A DNA stretch of 64,000 nucleotides from CADEEV01 sp032127875 (GTDB lineage: Bacteria > Acidobacteriota > Vicinamibacteria > Fen-336): the NCBI GenBank assembly GCA_032127875.1, contig JAQBHI010000108.1:1-64000 (forward strand), given 5' to 3'. Each line of letters opens with the position of its first letter. The stretch's first letter is position 1. A model generated the notes under the pieces. That model ran no database searches and was not told where the DNA came from. It saw only the letters and a program-made list of their open reading frames with translations. Both the position numbers and the translations under genes were made by a program. Below, one piece after another: positions 51,271 to 58,053 of the stretch.

Positions 51271-51579
51271 CTAGGAGATGCTGCCGCCGAAGACGGTGAA
51301 GTCCTGCGCAAACACGTAGACGAGCCGGCCATCGATGCGCCCGTAACCCGAGACCACGCCGTCGCCGGGGATCTTGTGGTCGGCCATGCCGAAATCCAGA
51401 CAGCGGTGCTCCACGAGTTTGTCGAGCTCCTCGAAGCTGCCCTCGTCGAGCAGAATCTCGACGCGTTCCCGAGCCGTTAGTTTGCCTTCAGCGTGCTGGC
51501 GCTGCTGGCGTTCGGGGCCCCCGCCCGCCTCGGCGCGCCGGACCTTGTCGCGAAGCACGTCCATGTCCAGTTTGGTCAA
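51271..51579 (-). CDS. N-terminal open part of the interrupted carboxylase beta subunit
   Basis: 102 codons from TTG 51579 to the first TAG (51271-51273). It holds the conserved start of the subunit (QHAEGKLTARERVEILLDEG, CLDFGMADHKIPGDG and YVFAQDFTVFGGS). The AAGGAG site upstream of TTG supports translation of this part. Confidence 0.55.
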   Translation of the reverse strand: MTKLDMDVLRDKVRRAEAGGGPERQQRQHAEGKLTARERVEILLDEGSFEELDKLVEHRCLDFGMADHKIPGDGVVSGYGRIDGRLVYVFAQDFTVFGGSIS

Positions 51580-51605
51580 AGGCGCGCTCCTTGTCCTGGT
51601 CCTGG

Positions 51606-51842
51606 CTAGTTCGGAAGACCGCAGGCGCCGGAGCCGCAGGCGCCCTGGCCGCAGACTGGCGCGTCGCAGCCCGCCGCGGCCTCGTAGCCCGAGCCGGAGG
51701 AGGACGCGACGGCGAACCTCGACAACTGTTTCTCGACCGAGGCGCTGCCGCAGCCCGGGCAATCCACCCCGTCACCCCAGCGCCTGACGAGCTTCTCGAA
51801 TTTCGAGCGACAGTCGTCGCAGACGTATTCATAGATCGGCAT
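51606..51842 (-). CDS. FmdB-family zinc ribbon protein
   Basis: A 78-residue protein beginning MPIYEYVCDDCRSKFEKLVR, the diagnostic FmdB start, with Cys pairs CDDC and CPGC that form a small zinc ribbon. The Ser/Gly-rich tail contains a further cluster CDAPVCGQGACGSGACG, longer than in many homologues. FmdB-like proteins are proposed regulators in one-carbon metabolism but the function is unknown. It sits between the FAH-family gene and the carboxylase beta gene on the same strand. Confidence 0.85.
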   Translation of the reverse strand: MPIYEYVCDDCRSKFEKLVRRWGDGVDCPGCGSASVEKQLSRFAVASSSGSGYEAAAGCDAPVCGQGACGSGACGLPN

Positions 51843-51895
51843 GAGCTAGTGGGCCCCTTCGCCTGTTTCCTGCCTCGCCTTCAACGCTTTCCCCT

Positions 51896-52660
51896 CTACC
51901 TGGCCGTGACCGGATTGCGCAGAACCCCAACGCCCTCGATCTCGACCTCGACTATGTCCCCGGGCTTCAGGGGCCCGATGCCGGCCGGCGTGCCCGTAGA
52001 GATGATATCCCCGGGACGCAAGCTCATCACACGGGACACGAACCACACCAGGTAGTCCGGTGGAAAGATCAGCTGCGAGGTCCGACTGCTTTGCCGCAAC
52101 ACGCCGTTCACCCGGCCGCTCACCGCGAGGTCGCCCAGCTCGAGGCCCGTGGCCAGACACGGGCCGATCGGGCAGAAAGTGTCGAAGCCCTTGGCGCGCG
52201 TGAACTGCACGTCCTTGTCCTGCAGCTCGCGGGCCGTGACGTCGTTCACGCACACGGCGCCCAGAATGCGTTCGCGGGCAGCCTCGGGGGAAGCCAGCTC
52301 CTGCGTCTCGCGCGCGATCACGATTCCCATCTCGGCCTCGTGATCGACCCGGCCCGCCCACGCGGGGATGCGGATCGACTCTCCCGGCCCGATCACCGCA
52401 GTCTCGGGCTTCAGGAACATGAGTGGTTCCTTCGGCAGGCTGGCGCCCCGCTCGACCGCGTGGTCCTTGTAGTTGAGACCGATCGCCACGATCTTCGATG
52501 GTGTCACTGGAGGGAGCAGCCGCGCGGCGTCGAGGGCGAGAGTCTGCTCGCGATCCCGCGTCCCCGAGAAGGGGTCCCCGCTCAGCAGCCGGAGTTGCCC
52601 GAGAGCATCTTCGCGGGCCCAGGCGGGGCCGTCCTGCATGGCGACGCGGTAGAGCCTCAT
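51896..52660 (-). CDS. Fumarylacetoacetate hydrolase family protein
   Basis: The 254-residue protein shows the FAH fold: IVAIGLNYKDHAVERG, LMFLKPETAVIGPGESI, RVDHEAEMGIVIAR with the metal-binding Glu, VNDVTARELQDKDVQFTRAKGFD and FCPIGPCLATG. The ending GDIISTGTPAGIGPLKPGDIVEVEIEGVG is the C-terminal part of the domain. FAH-family enzymes cleave or decarboxylate beta-diketo or oxaloacetate-like acids. The start codon sits in the stop of the lipoprotein gene upstream (ATGA), so they are coupled. The substrate is open; a link with the carboxylase is possible. Confidence 0.88.
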   Translation of the reverse strand: MRLYRVAMQDGPAWAREDALGQLRLLSGDPFSGTRDREQTLALDAARLLPPVTPSKIVAIGLNYKDHAVERGASLPKEPLMFLKPETAVIGPGESIRIPAWAGRVDHEAEMGIVIARETQELASPEAARERILGAVCVNDVTARELQDKDVQFTRAKGFDTFCPIGPCLATGLELGDLAVSGRVNGVLRQSSRTSQLIFPPDYLVWFVSRVMSLRPGDIISTGTPAGIGPLKPGDIVEVEIEGVGVLRNPVTAR

Positions 52661-53964
52661 GGCCAGGAGGCCTCGGCGGCGGCGGACGGCGGGCTCTCGT
52701 TGCCCGCCCGGTCCACCGCCGTCACGCTGTAGCGATAGCGTTTGTCTCGAGTGGCGGCAGTGTCTCGGAACGTTGTCGTCGGGGCAACCACCTCGCCGAC
52801 CCGTTCGGGCCTGGCGCCCTTGACGGCTCGCTCGATGCGGTAGCTCGCGACGTCGCTATCTCCGGAAGGGCTCCAGCTCACCTCGATGCCGTCTTCCACG
52901 GCGAGTGTCGTGACGCCCGTCGGCGCCGCCGGGGCGGTGACGTCTACGACCTCGAGGCAGACTTCGTTCGAGGCATCGCTCTCGATGGGCGGATCGGTTG
53001 AAATGGCGGTTCGCACTACGTAGCAGACATCGGCACCCCGGCTCGCGGCCGCGTCATCGTAGTGCGGAGCCTCGACCACCTGCGGGTTGAGAGCCGCCGC
53101 GTAGTCACCGCCCTTCGCCCGCCGGTAGACCAGAAACCCGCCAGGGCTCGGAGGCAGCGGCGGTGCCGGGCTGGCACTGGCACTGGGCGCGGGCGAAGGC
53201 TGCGAGATAAAACCGGGGGGCGGGGCGCCAGCCAGTTCGGACGGACCCTGCGGGGTAGAATCGGCGGGCGGGGCGAGAGGTGGCGCGAGCGCGGCCTCGG
53301 GCGGTTGGGGTTGCGCCACGGGTGGCGGCGCGGCACTCGCCGCCGGCGGAGCCAGGGCATTTCCCTTCGGGCTCGAGGCGGGCGGGGGCGGGTGCAGGCC
53401 AGGTCCATGGCCCTTCGAGGTCGGTTGCGGCGTGGGAGACGGCGCGGTGGGCTGTGTGAACCAGCACGGCATCGGGTCCGGGGCGGTCCAACCGAGCGTG
53501 ACGCCGGAAGCGCTGGAGCGAGCGGTCAGCTCCGTCGGGGCCGCTGGCTCCGGCTGGACCGTGAAGGAGACGACGGACGTTTGAATCGACTTGCGCTTCT
53601 GGTGTGAAGCACGCGCCGCAATGCGCAGCGCCGTGCCGGTTGCCGGCAACGGCTCGCTCAACACGAGTCGCTCCCCCGGAGCCACCTTGCGGGTCGAGGA
53701 CTGGGCCGACTTGGGGAAATCGCCGCCTCCCTCGAGGCGCAGCAGCTCCAGTTCGAGCACCGGCAGCCGCGAGCCGTCGGTCGAGGCACGCGGCGCCACG
53801 AGCCGGACGACGAGCTCCTTGCCGCGCTGCGAGATCGCCAGCCCCGTCACGGGTTGGGGTGTCGGGCGCAATGGTGGCAGCGGGTCGCCGCGCTTGCCAC
53901 AGGCCACGAGCAGCAGGCCCATGGCGAGAAAGAGCGCCTTCTTCAGGAAGGGAGTCGGGGGCAT
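52657..53964 (-). CDS. Proline-rich lipoprotein with fibronectin type III-like domains
   Basis: From ATG 53964 the product is 435 residues. Its signal peptide has a clear lipobox (LLLVACG), so the Cys is lipid-modified. An FN3-like domain (about residues 30-165) is followed by a Pro/Ala/Ser/Gln-rich stretch (about 170-270) with repeats like PPPASSPKG and PPLAPPADS. A second FN3-like region follows (about 275-435; YRRAKGGDYAAAL, DGIEVSWSPSGDSDVASYRIER, YRYSVTAVDRAGNESPP). It probably projects from the outer membrane or periplasm; the Pro-rich part could be a spacer. ATG 53988 is an alternative but puts the lipobox later than usual. Confidence 0.75.
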   Translation of the reverse strand: MPPTPFLKKALFLAMGLLLVACGKRGDPLPPLRPTPQPVTGLAISQRGKELVVRLVAPRASTDGSRLPVLELELLRLEGGGDFPKSAQSSTRKVAPGERLVLSEPLPATGTALRIAARASHQKRKSIQTSVVSFTVQPEPAAPTELTARSSASGVTLGWTAPDPMPCWFTQPTAPSPTPQPTSKGHGPGLHPPPPASSPKGNALAPPAASAAPPPVAQPQPPEAALAPPLAPPADSTPQGPSELAGAPPPGFISQPSPAPSASASPAPPLPPSPGGFLVYRRAKGGDYAAALNPQVVEAPHYDDAAASRGADVCYVVRTAISTDPPIESDASNEVCLEVVDVTAPAAPTGVTTLAVEDGIEVSWSPSGDSDVASYRIERAVKGARPERVGEVVAPTTTFRDTAATRDKRYRYSVTAVDRAGNESPPSAAAEASWP

Positions 53965-53994
53965 GAAGTTAGCGGCGCGCCATCTCAAAAGCGT

Positions 53995-54000
53995 AGTATA
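53995..54000 (-). promoter_or_regulatory. Putative -10 element of the lipoprotein-to-surA operon
   Basis: Minus-strand TATACT (5 of 6 matches) lies 30 nt upstream of ATG 53964, so a normal leader is possible. It overlaps a plus-strand TAGTAT (53994-53999) ahead of GTG 54007. No good -35 was found for either. Confidence 0.3.
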
Positions 54001-54006
54001 GCCTTC

Positions 54007-54365
54007 GTGAACTTGAAGGTCGTGGCGCTGGTGTCGGGCGTGTACGACCTGCTGCTGGCCGTTCCGATGCTGCTCTTTCCCGTCCTCACTGCCGCGTTTT
54101 TTGGCGTGCCAGCGCCGGCACCTGTGCTTAACGCACAGCTCAATGGCGTCTTCACACTTTCACTGGCGGCAGGCTATTTCTGGGCGGCGCGGGACGTCGA
54201 GGCGCGGCGTGGTTATCTGTGGGTCGCGGGTCCTCTGGCCAAGGGGCTGGGAGCGTCGCTCTTCGTTCTCGACCACTTTCTGCGCGGCTCGCGTCATTCC
54301 TGCTCTTCGCCGTGACAGACGGCGCGCTCGGGCTGCTCACGCTGGCGCTCTTGCTGAAGCGCTAG
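54007..54365 (+). pseudogene. Small four-helix membrane protein with apparent frameshift
   Basis: From GTG 54007 the frame encodes VNLKVVALVSGVYDLLLAVP, three hydrophobic helices and VLDHFLRGS, then ends quickly after a run of Arg/Ser/Cys (TGA 54313-54315). In the -1 frame the sequence continues ASFLLFAVTDGALGLLTLAL and LLKR up to TAG 54363-54365, a good fourth helix and normal end. A one-base loss near 54290 would explain this. The conceptual protein is about 119 residues. No slippery heptamer is seen at the junction, so programmed frameshifting is unlikely. Function unknown. Confidence 0.55.
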
Positions 54366-54462
54366 TCGAGTACCGGCCGCGCGTCGGGTAGCTCTTCAGC
54401 CTGCAAGTCCCATCCGGCGAGGGCAAGGGCGGCGAACGACGCCCGGGCGTGACGGCCCAACA

Positions 54463-55131
54463 TCATCTTTTCTCGGCGGCTTGCAACACGTAGCCCATGA
54501 GCTCGCTAGTGCGAGCGACGTGCTGACCCGTCTTGGCATCGAGATAGGAAAGACCGGCGCTGACGCGGGCCAGATCGTAACGGCGCTGGGCATCGCTGCG
54601 AATCGACAGTTCGCGCAACTGCCCGTCGAGGCGCCGCGCCTGGCGCTGCTCGCTTTCGCGCAGCAGCGCCTGAACTCGCTCGAGGATGGCGGCATCCTCG
54701 CTGCCCGCCGAAGCGACCACGGGCACGATGGCGGCGCGAAGCTCGGCGATCTCGCGCCGGTGGCGCGCCTCGGAAGCGCTCAGCTCTCGATGGGCGTCGG
54801 CGTCGCGGCCGAGGCGGAAGGCGAGCCGGCCCTGTTCGAGCCTCAGCTCCGAGCCGGAGAGGGCGAAGCCGGCACCGAGCGCGAGCAGAAAGCCGGCCGC
54901 AGCTGTGAGCGGCGCTCGGAAGCGTTGCCGGGAGCCGCCCGCACGGCGCGGGCGTGCCAGCTCGGGCAGCTTCCAGGAGCCGAGATCGCGCCGGAGGTTG
55001 CGTAGCGCGGCCATTTCGTCACGGCACGCCGCGCAGACTCCCAGGTGCTCATCGACTCGCCGGGACGCTTCGGCGGAGGCTTCGCCGTAGAGAGCGTCCA
55101 TCATCTCGTCGCGAATTACCACACACTCCAT
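54463..55131 (-). CDS. Anti-sigma factor with ZAS zinc-finger domain
   Basis: The 222-residue protein starts MECVVIRDEMMDALYGEA and has HLGVCAACRDEMAAL, the HxxxCxxC core of ZAS anti-sigma domains. One membrane helix (about residues 80-100; LTAAAGFLLALGAGFALS) separates it from a coiled, charged periplasmic part (about 105-222). It lies 23 bp downstream of the ECF sigma gene, the usual arrangement, and should bind that sigma factor and hold it at the membrane until an envelope signal. The upstream frame extends to 55608 but is a shadow of the sigma gene. Confidence 0.85.
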   Translation of the reverse strand: MECVVIRDEMMDALYGEASAEASRRVDEHLGVCAACRDEMAALRNLRRDLGSWKLPELARPRRAGGSRQRFRAPLTAAAGFLLALGAGFALSGSELRLEQGRLAFRLGRDADAHRELSASEARHRREIAELRAAIVPVVASAGSEDAAILERVQALLRESEQRQARRLDGQLRELSIRSDAQRRYDLARVSAGLSYLDAKTGQHVARTSELMGYVLQAAEKR

Positions 55132-55154
55132 CGTCTGCTCCCTTGGTTTTTCCC

Positions 55155-55751
55155 TCACGGCAAGGGCGCCGGTAGGGGCGCCGCTCCCGTGATTCCCTGC
55201 CTTTCGAGTCGCAGCCGCAGCTGCCCGAGACCACGGTAGAGTCGCGTCTTTACCGTCGACAGCGGCACGTCCAGGATCTCGGCAATTTCGACAAACGTCA
55301 GATCCTGGTATTCTTTCAGTACGATCACTTCGCGTTGCTCGTCGGGGAGGCCGCTTACGGCGTCCGCCACGACGCGCGACAGGGTGCTGGCTTCGACCAG
55401 CTCGAGCGGGCTCGGTCCTAGCGCCGCGCAGCGCAGCGCCGGCCCATCCGCCTCGAGCGCTTCGAGACTGACCAGGGTGCGGCCCTTTCGCCGCCGCATC
55501 CGGTCTCGACACAGGTTGAGTGCGATCTGGTAGAGCCATGACGAGAAGCGAGCTTCGCGCTTGAAGGCGCCTAGCGCGCGATATGCTTTCAGAAAGGCCT
55601 CCTGGCAAAGGTCCCGGGCCTCGTCTTCGGTTCCCATCACTCGATAGATCGCCGCCTGGATCCTTCGCTCCCAGCGACGTACCAGGTCATCGAAGGCGGA
55701 CAAATCTCCCGCCTGGAACGCGTCCACCAGCTCCTCGTCGGTGGCTCCCAT
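55155..55751 (-). CDS. ECF-type RNA polymerase sigma factor
   Basis: A 198-residue sigma70-family factor. Region 2 is visible as DEARDLCQEAFLKAYRALGAF and RFSSWLYQIALNLCRDRMRRR, region 4 as LPDEQREVIVLKEYQDLTFVEIA and LDVPLSTVKTRLYRGL. There is no region 1 or 3, as in ECF factors. It probably directs an envelope-stress regulon and may regulate its own gene. AAGGACAG before ATG 55751 is a ribosome binding site. The anti-sigma gene follows on the same strand. Confidence 0.93.
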   Translation of the reverse strand: MGATDEELVDAFQAGDLSAFDDLVRRWERRIQAAIYRVMGTEDEARDLCQEAFLKAYRALGAFKREARFSSWLYQIALNLCRDRMRRRKGRTLVSLEALEADGPALRCAALGPSPLELVEASTLSRVVADAVSGLPDEQREVIVLKEYQDLTFVEIAEILDVPLSTVKTRLYRGLGQLRLRLERQGITGAAPLPAPLP

Positions 55752-55794
55752 CTGTCCTTGCTTGTGGGACGATGGCGGCGCCCGTAAGGTCTAT

Positions 55795-55850
55795 TTACTG
55801 TCTATCTGAAGTTGACGCTAGGCGCGAGGGTGAGTCTTACTGTATATATG
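55795..55850. repeat. Two copies of TTACTGTnTATnTG upstream of the ECF sigma gene
   Basis: TTACTGTCTATCTG at 55795-55808 and TTACTGTATATATG at 55837-55850 share 12 of 14 bases and lie exactly 42 bp apart (four helical turns). A shorter direct repeat GTCTAT occurs at 55789-55794 and 55800-55805 (11-bp spacing). The first 14-mer is in the xerC-sigma gap; the second is inside the end of xerC and could be conserved only because it encodes HIYSK. Confidence 0.4.
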
Positions 55851-56699
55851 GAGAATATGGCGTGCATCAACGTGCGTGTACCGCTGTGTTGTGGAGAGGC
55901 TGGCGTGCCCTAGAAGTTCCTGAATAGAACGGAGATCGGCGCCACGCTCGAGCAGGTGCGTGGCAAAGCTGTGCCGCAGAGCGTGCGGGCTGATCCTGTG
56001 CGCCAGAGCGATTTGACCCATCCTCTGCGTGAGGATGGTGCGGACGCTTCTATCTGTCAATCGCCCACCTCGGAGGTTGACGAATAGAGCCTCGCTTCGG
56101 GGCCGAGCCCGTAGTCGCGCCGGCAGATAGGCGCGAACCGCCGCCTGGGCACGTGTGCCGAAGGGAACGACGCGCTCCTTTCGACCCTTTCCGAGGACCC
56201 GAAGCATCCGGGCGTCGAGATCGACTTCCCCCAGATCGAGGCCTACCAGCTCCCCGCAACGGATTCCGGTGCCATAGAGCAGTTCGAGGATCGCGCGGGC
56301 GCGCAGGGCCGCGTCGCCCTCCCCGGGCACGTCCAGCAGCCGGGCCACCTGCGCTTCATCGAGATGCACGGGGATGCGCCTTTCGAAGCGGGGTGAAAGC
56401 AGTGCTCGGGCAGGGTTCTTCGTGAGCACACCTTCCCGACATAGATAGCGGAAGAAGCTGCGCAGGCTGGCGAGCTTGCGCGCAGCGGAGGTCTTCCTCA
56501 GGCCGGCCCGGTGCATCCGGGCGAGAAAGGCACGGATCAGCAGGTGGTCCACGTCGCGCGGCCGCGCCTCGTGCCCCAGCTCCTCCTGCAGATGCCGGGT
56601 GAACTGCTGAAGGTCGTCACCGTAGGCCTTCAGCGTGTGCGGCGAGACGTTGCGCTCGTCCTCGAGATGGCGGAGGAAGGCCGCCGTCGCCTTTTTCAC
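55818..56699 (-). CDS. xerC: Tyrosine recombinase XerC
   Basis: A 293-residue integrase-family recombinase. The SAM-like N-domain (FLRHLEDERNVSPHTLKAYGDDL) precedes a catalytic domain with the Arg in GTGIRCGELVGL, HALRHSFATHLLERG (HxxR), LLGHASLSTTQRYTHV (His and the nucleophile Tyr), and the ending YSKTHPRA, as in XerC. XerC/XerD resolve chromosome dimers at dif. It lies 4 nt downstream of trmFO, the common topA-trmFO-xerC order. No sign of plasmid or integron origin. Confidence 0.9.
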   Translation of the reverse strand: MKKATAAFLRHLEDERNVSPHTLKAYGDDLQQFTRHLQEELGHEARPRDVDHLLIRAFLARMHRAGLRKTSAARKLASLRSFFRYLCREGVLTKNPARALLSPRFERRIPVHLDEAQVARLLDVPGEGDAALRARAILELLYGTGIRCGELVGLDLGEVDLDARMLRVLGKGRKERVVPFGTRAQAAVRAYLPARLRARPRSEALFVNLRGGRLTDRSVRTILTQRMGQIALAHRISPHALRHSFATHLLERGADLRSIQELLGHASLSTTQRYTHVDARHILHIYSKTHPRA

Positions 56700-56703
56700 A
56701 GGC

Positions 56704-58053
56704 TCACGCTGTGGCCGCGGGCGTGGCGCTCAGGAGCGGCCCCGTGTCCAGACCAGCCCCGAACCTGGCCAGGCTGTCGAGGGCCCGGCGGGCCATCGCC
56801 AGTCGCTTCTGGGCCTTGTCGCGCACGCGCACGGGCAGCTCGGGGAGCAACCCGAACGCGATGTTCGTCGGCTGGTAGTGGTCGGGGTCACTCCGAGAGA
56901 TGTAGCGGCCGAGAGCGCCAAGGGCCGTGTCTTCCGGAAATGCCACCGGCCTTTCGCCCCGAGCGCAGCGCGCGGCACCGATCCCCGCCAGCAGGCCGGA
57001 AGCGGCCGATTCCACGTAGCCCTCGACGCCGGACATCTGGCCGGCGAAGAACAGTCCGGGACGCCGGCGCGTCTCGAAGGTGGGCTCCAGGGTTCGGGGA
57101 GCATTCACGTAGGTGTTGCGATGGATCATGCCGAAGCGCACGAACTCGGCCTTCTCCAGGCCGGGAATCATCCGGAAGATGCGCGCCTGCTCGCCCCACT
57201 TGAGCTGGGTCTGGAAGCCGACGATGGAGAAGTGGCTGGCCGCAAGGTTGTCCTGGCGCAGTTGGACTACCGCGTGGGGCCGCCTTCCTGTCCGGGGATC
57301 GCTGAGACCGACGGGCTTCATCGGTCCGAAGAGCAATGTTCCCGGCCCGCGGCTCGCGATCACCTCGACCGGCAGGCAGCCCTCGAAGAAGAATTCCTTT
57401 TCGAAGTCGTGGAGCCTCGCACACTCGGCGCTCGTCAGGGCCTGGTAAAATGCGGCATACTCCGCTTCGGACAAGGGGCAATTGACGTAGTCGTCGCCGC
57501 CCTTGCCGTAGCGGGACGCTCGGAAAACGCGGTCGAAGTTGATGGAGTCCGCCTCGATGACGGGCGAGACCGCGTCGTAGAAGTGCAGATGCTCCTCGCC
57601 TGCAAAGCCCGCGATCTCGGCGGCCAGGGCGGCGGAGGTGAGCGGGCCCGTGGCGACGATGCTGACCGGATCTTCCGGGATCCGCAGCACCTCGCCCCGC
57701 TCGATGCGCACGCCCGGAAGCGCTGCCACCGCCTCGGTGACGCGCCGCGCGAAGAGGCCCCGATCGACCGCGAGGGCGCTCCCGGCCGGAACTCTCACTG
57801 CGTCAGCGACGCGCAGAATCAGCGAGTCCATGCGGCGCATTTCTTCCTTGAGCAGACCCGCGGCCTGATCGAGGGCGTTGCCGCGAAGGCTATTGGAGCA
57901 GACGAGCTCGGCGAAATCGCCGGTCTGGTGCACGGGGGTCGCCACCAGCGGCCGCATCTCGTGGAGGTCCACGCCGACGCCGCGTTTCGCCAGTTGCCAG
58001 CACGCCTCGCTGCCCGCGAGACCGCCGCCCACGATGCTCACGCGCGCCGTCAT
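56704..58053 (-). CDS. trmFO: TrmFO, folate-dependent tRNA (uracil-54) methyltransferase
   Basis: The 449-residue protein has VSIVGGGLAGSEACWQLAKR (FAD), LHEMRPLVATPVHQTGDFAE, LVCSNSLRGNALDQAAGLLK with the conserved Cys near the start, GPLTSAALA and YVESAASGLLAGIGAA near the C-terminus. TrmFO makes ribothymidine at position 54 of the T-loop, using methylenetetrahydrofolate and FAD, and stands in for SAM-dependent TrmA in many lineages. ATGA overlap with topA upstream; xerC starts 4 nt later. Confidence 0.95.
   Translation of the reverse strand: MTARVSIVGGGLAGSEACWQLAKRGVGVDLHEMRPLVATPVHQTGDFAELVCSNSLRGNALDQAAGLLKEEMRRMDSLILRVADAVRVPAGSALAVDRGLFARRVTEAVAALPGVRIERGEVLRIPEDPVSIVATGPLTSAALAAEIAGFAGEEHLHFYDAVSPVIEADSINFDRVFRASRYGKGGDDYVNCPLSEAEYAAFYQALTSAECARLHDFEKEFFFEGCLPVEVIASRGPGTLLFGPMKPVGLSDPRTGRRPHAVVQLRQDNLAASHFSIVGFQTQLKWGEQARIFRMIPGLEKAEFVRFGMIHRNTYVNAPRTLEPTFETRRRPGLFFAGQMSGVEGYVESAASGLLAGIGAARCARGERPVAFPEDTALGALGRYISRSDPDHYQPTNIAFGLLPELPVRVRDKAQKRLAMARRALDSLARFGAGLDTGPLLSATPAATA

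Larger units (their letters stand above)
50032..51579 (-). pseudogene. Acyl-CoA carboxylase beta subunit with two in-frame TAG codons
   Basis: A carboxyltransferase of about 515 residues, uninterrupted except for two TAG codons in the same frame, at 51271-51273 and 51226-51228, 15 codons apart. The first falls after FTVFGGSIS and the second after KICKFMDLAL; relatives have Glu (SLSE-type) and usually Lys at these places (MDLAMK-type), each one base from TAG. The rest looks intact: QHAEGKLTARERVE, MGAPVIGLNDSGGARIHEG, SAILGPCAGGAVYSPAI, VPGFLPGTAQEFGGII and PRQTRRKIIAGL. Start is TTG 51579 with an AAGGAG site. It may be a very recent pseudogene, a recoded gene or a sequence error. Confidence 0.85.

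Noticed and set aside
51226..51273. Idea that TAG is reassigned as a sense codon throughout this organism
   Set aside because: Many genes here end naturally at TAG (YpdA-like, ligD, DUF72, FmdB-like, xerC, 33565), so TAG serves as a stop; only local readthrough remains possible.
54289..54300. Programmed -1 frameshift site in the small membrane protein
   Set aside because: No slippery heptamer or clear downstream stem at the junction; a one-base loss is simpler.
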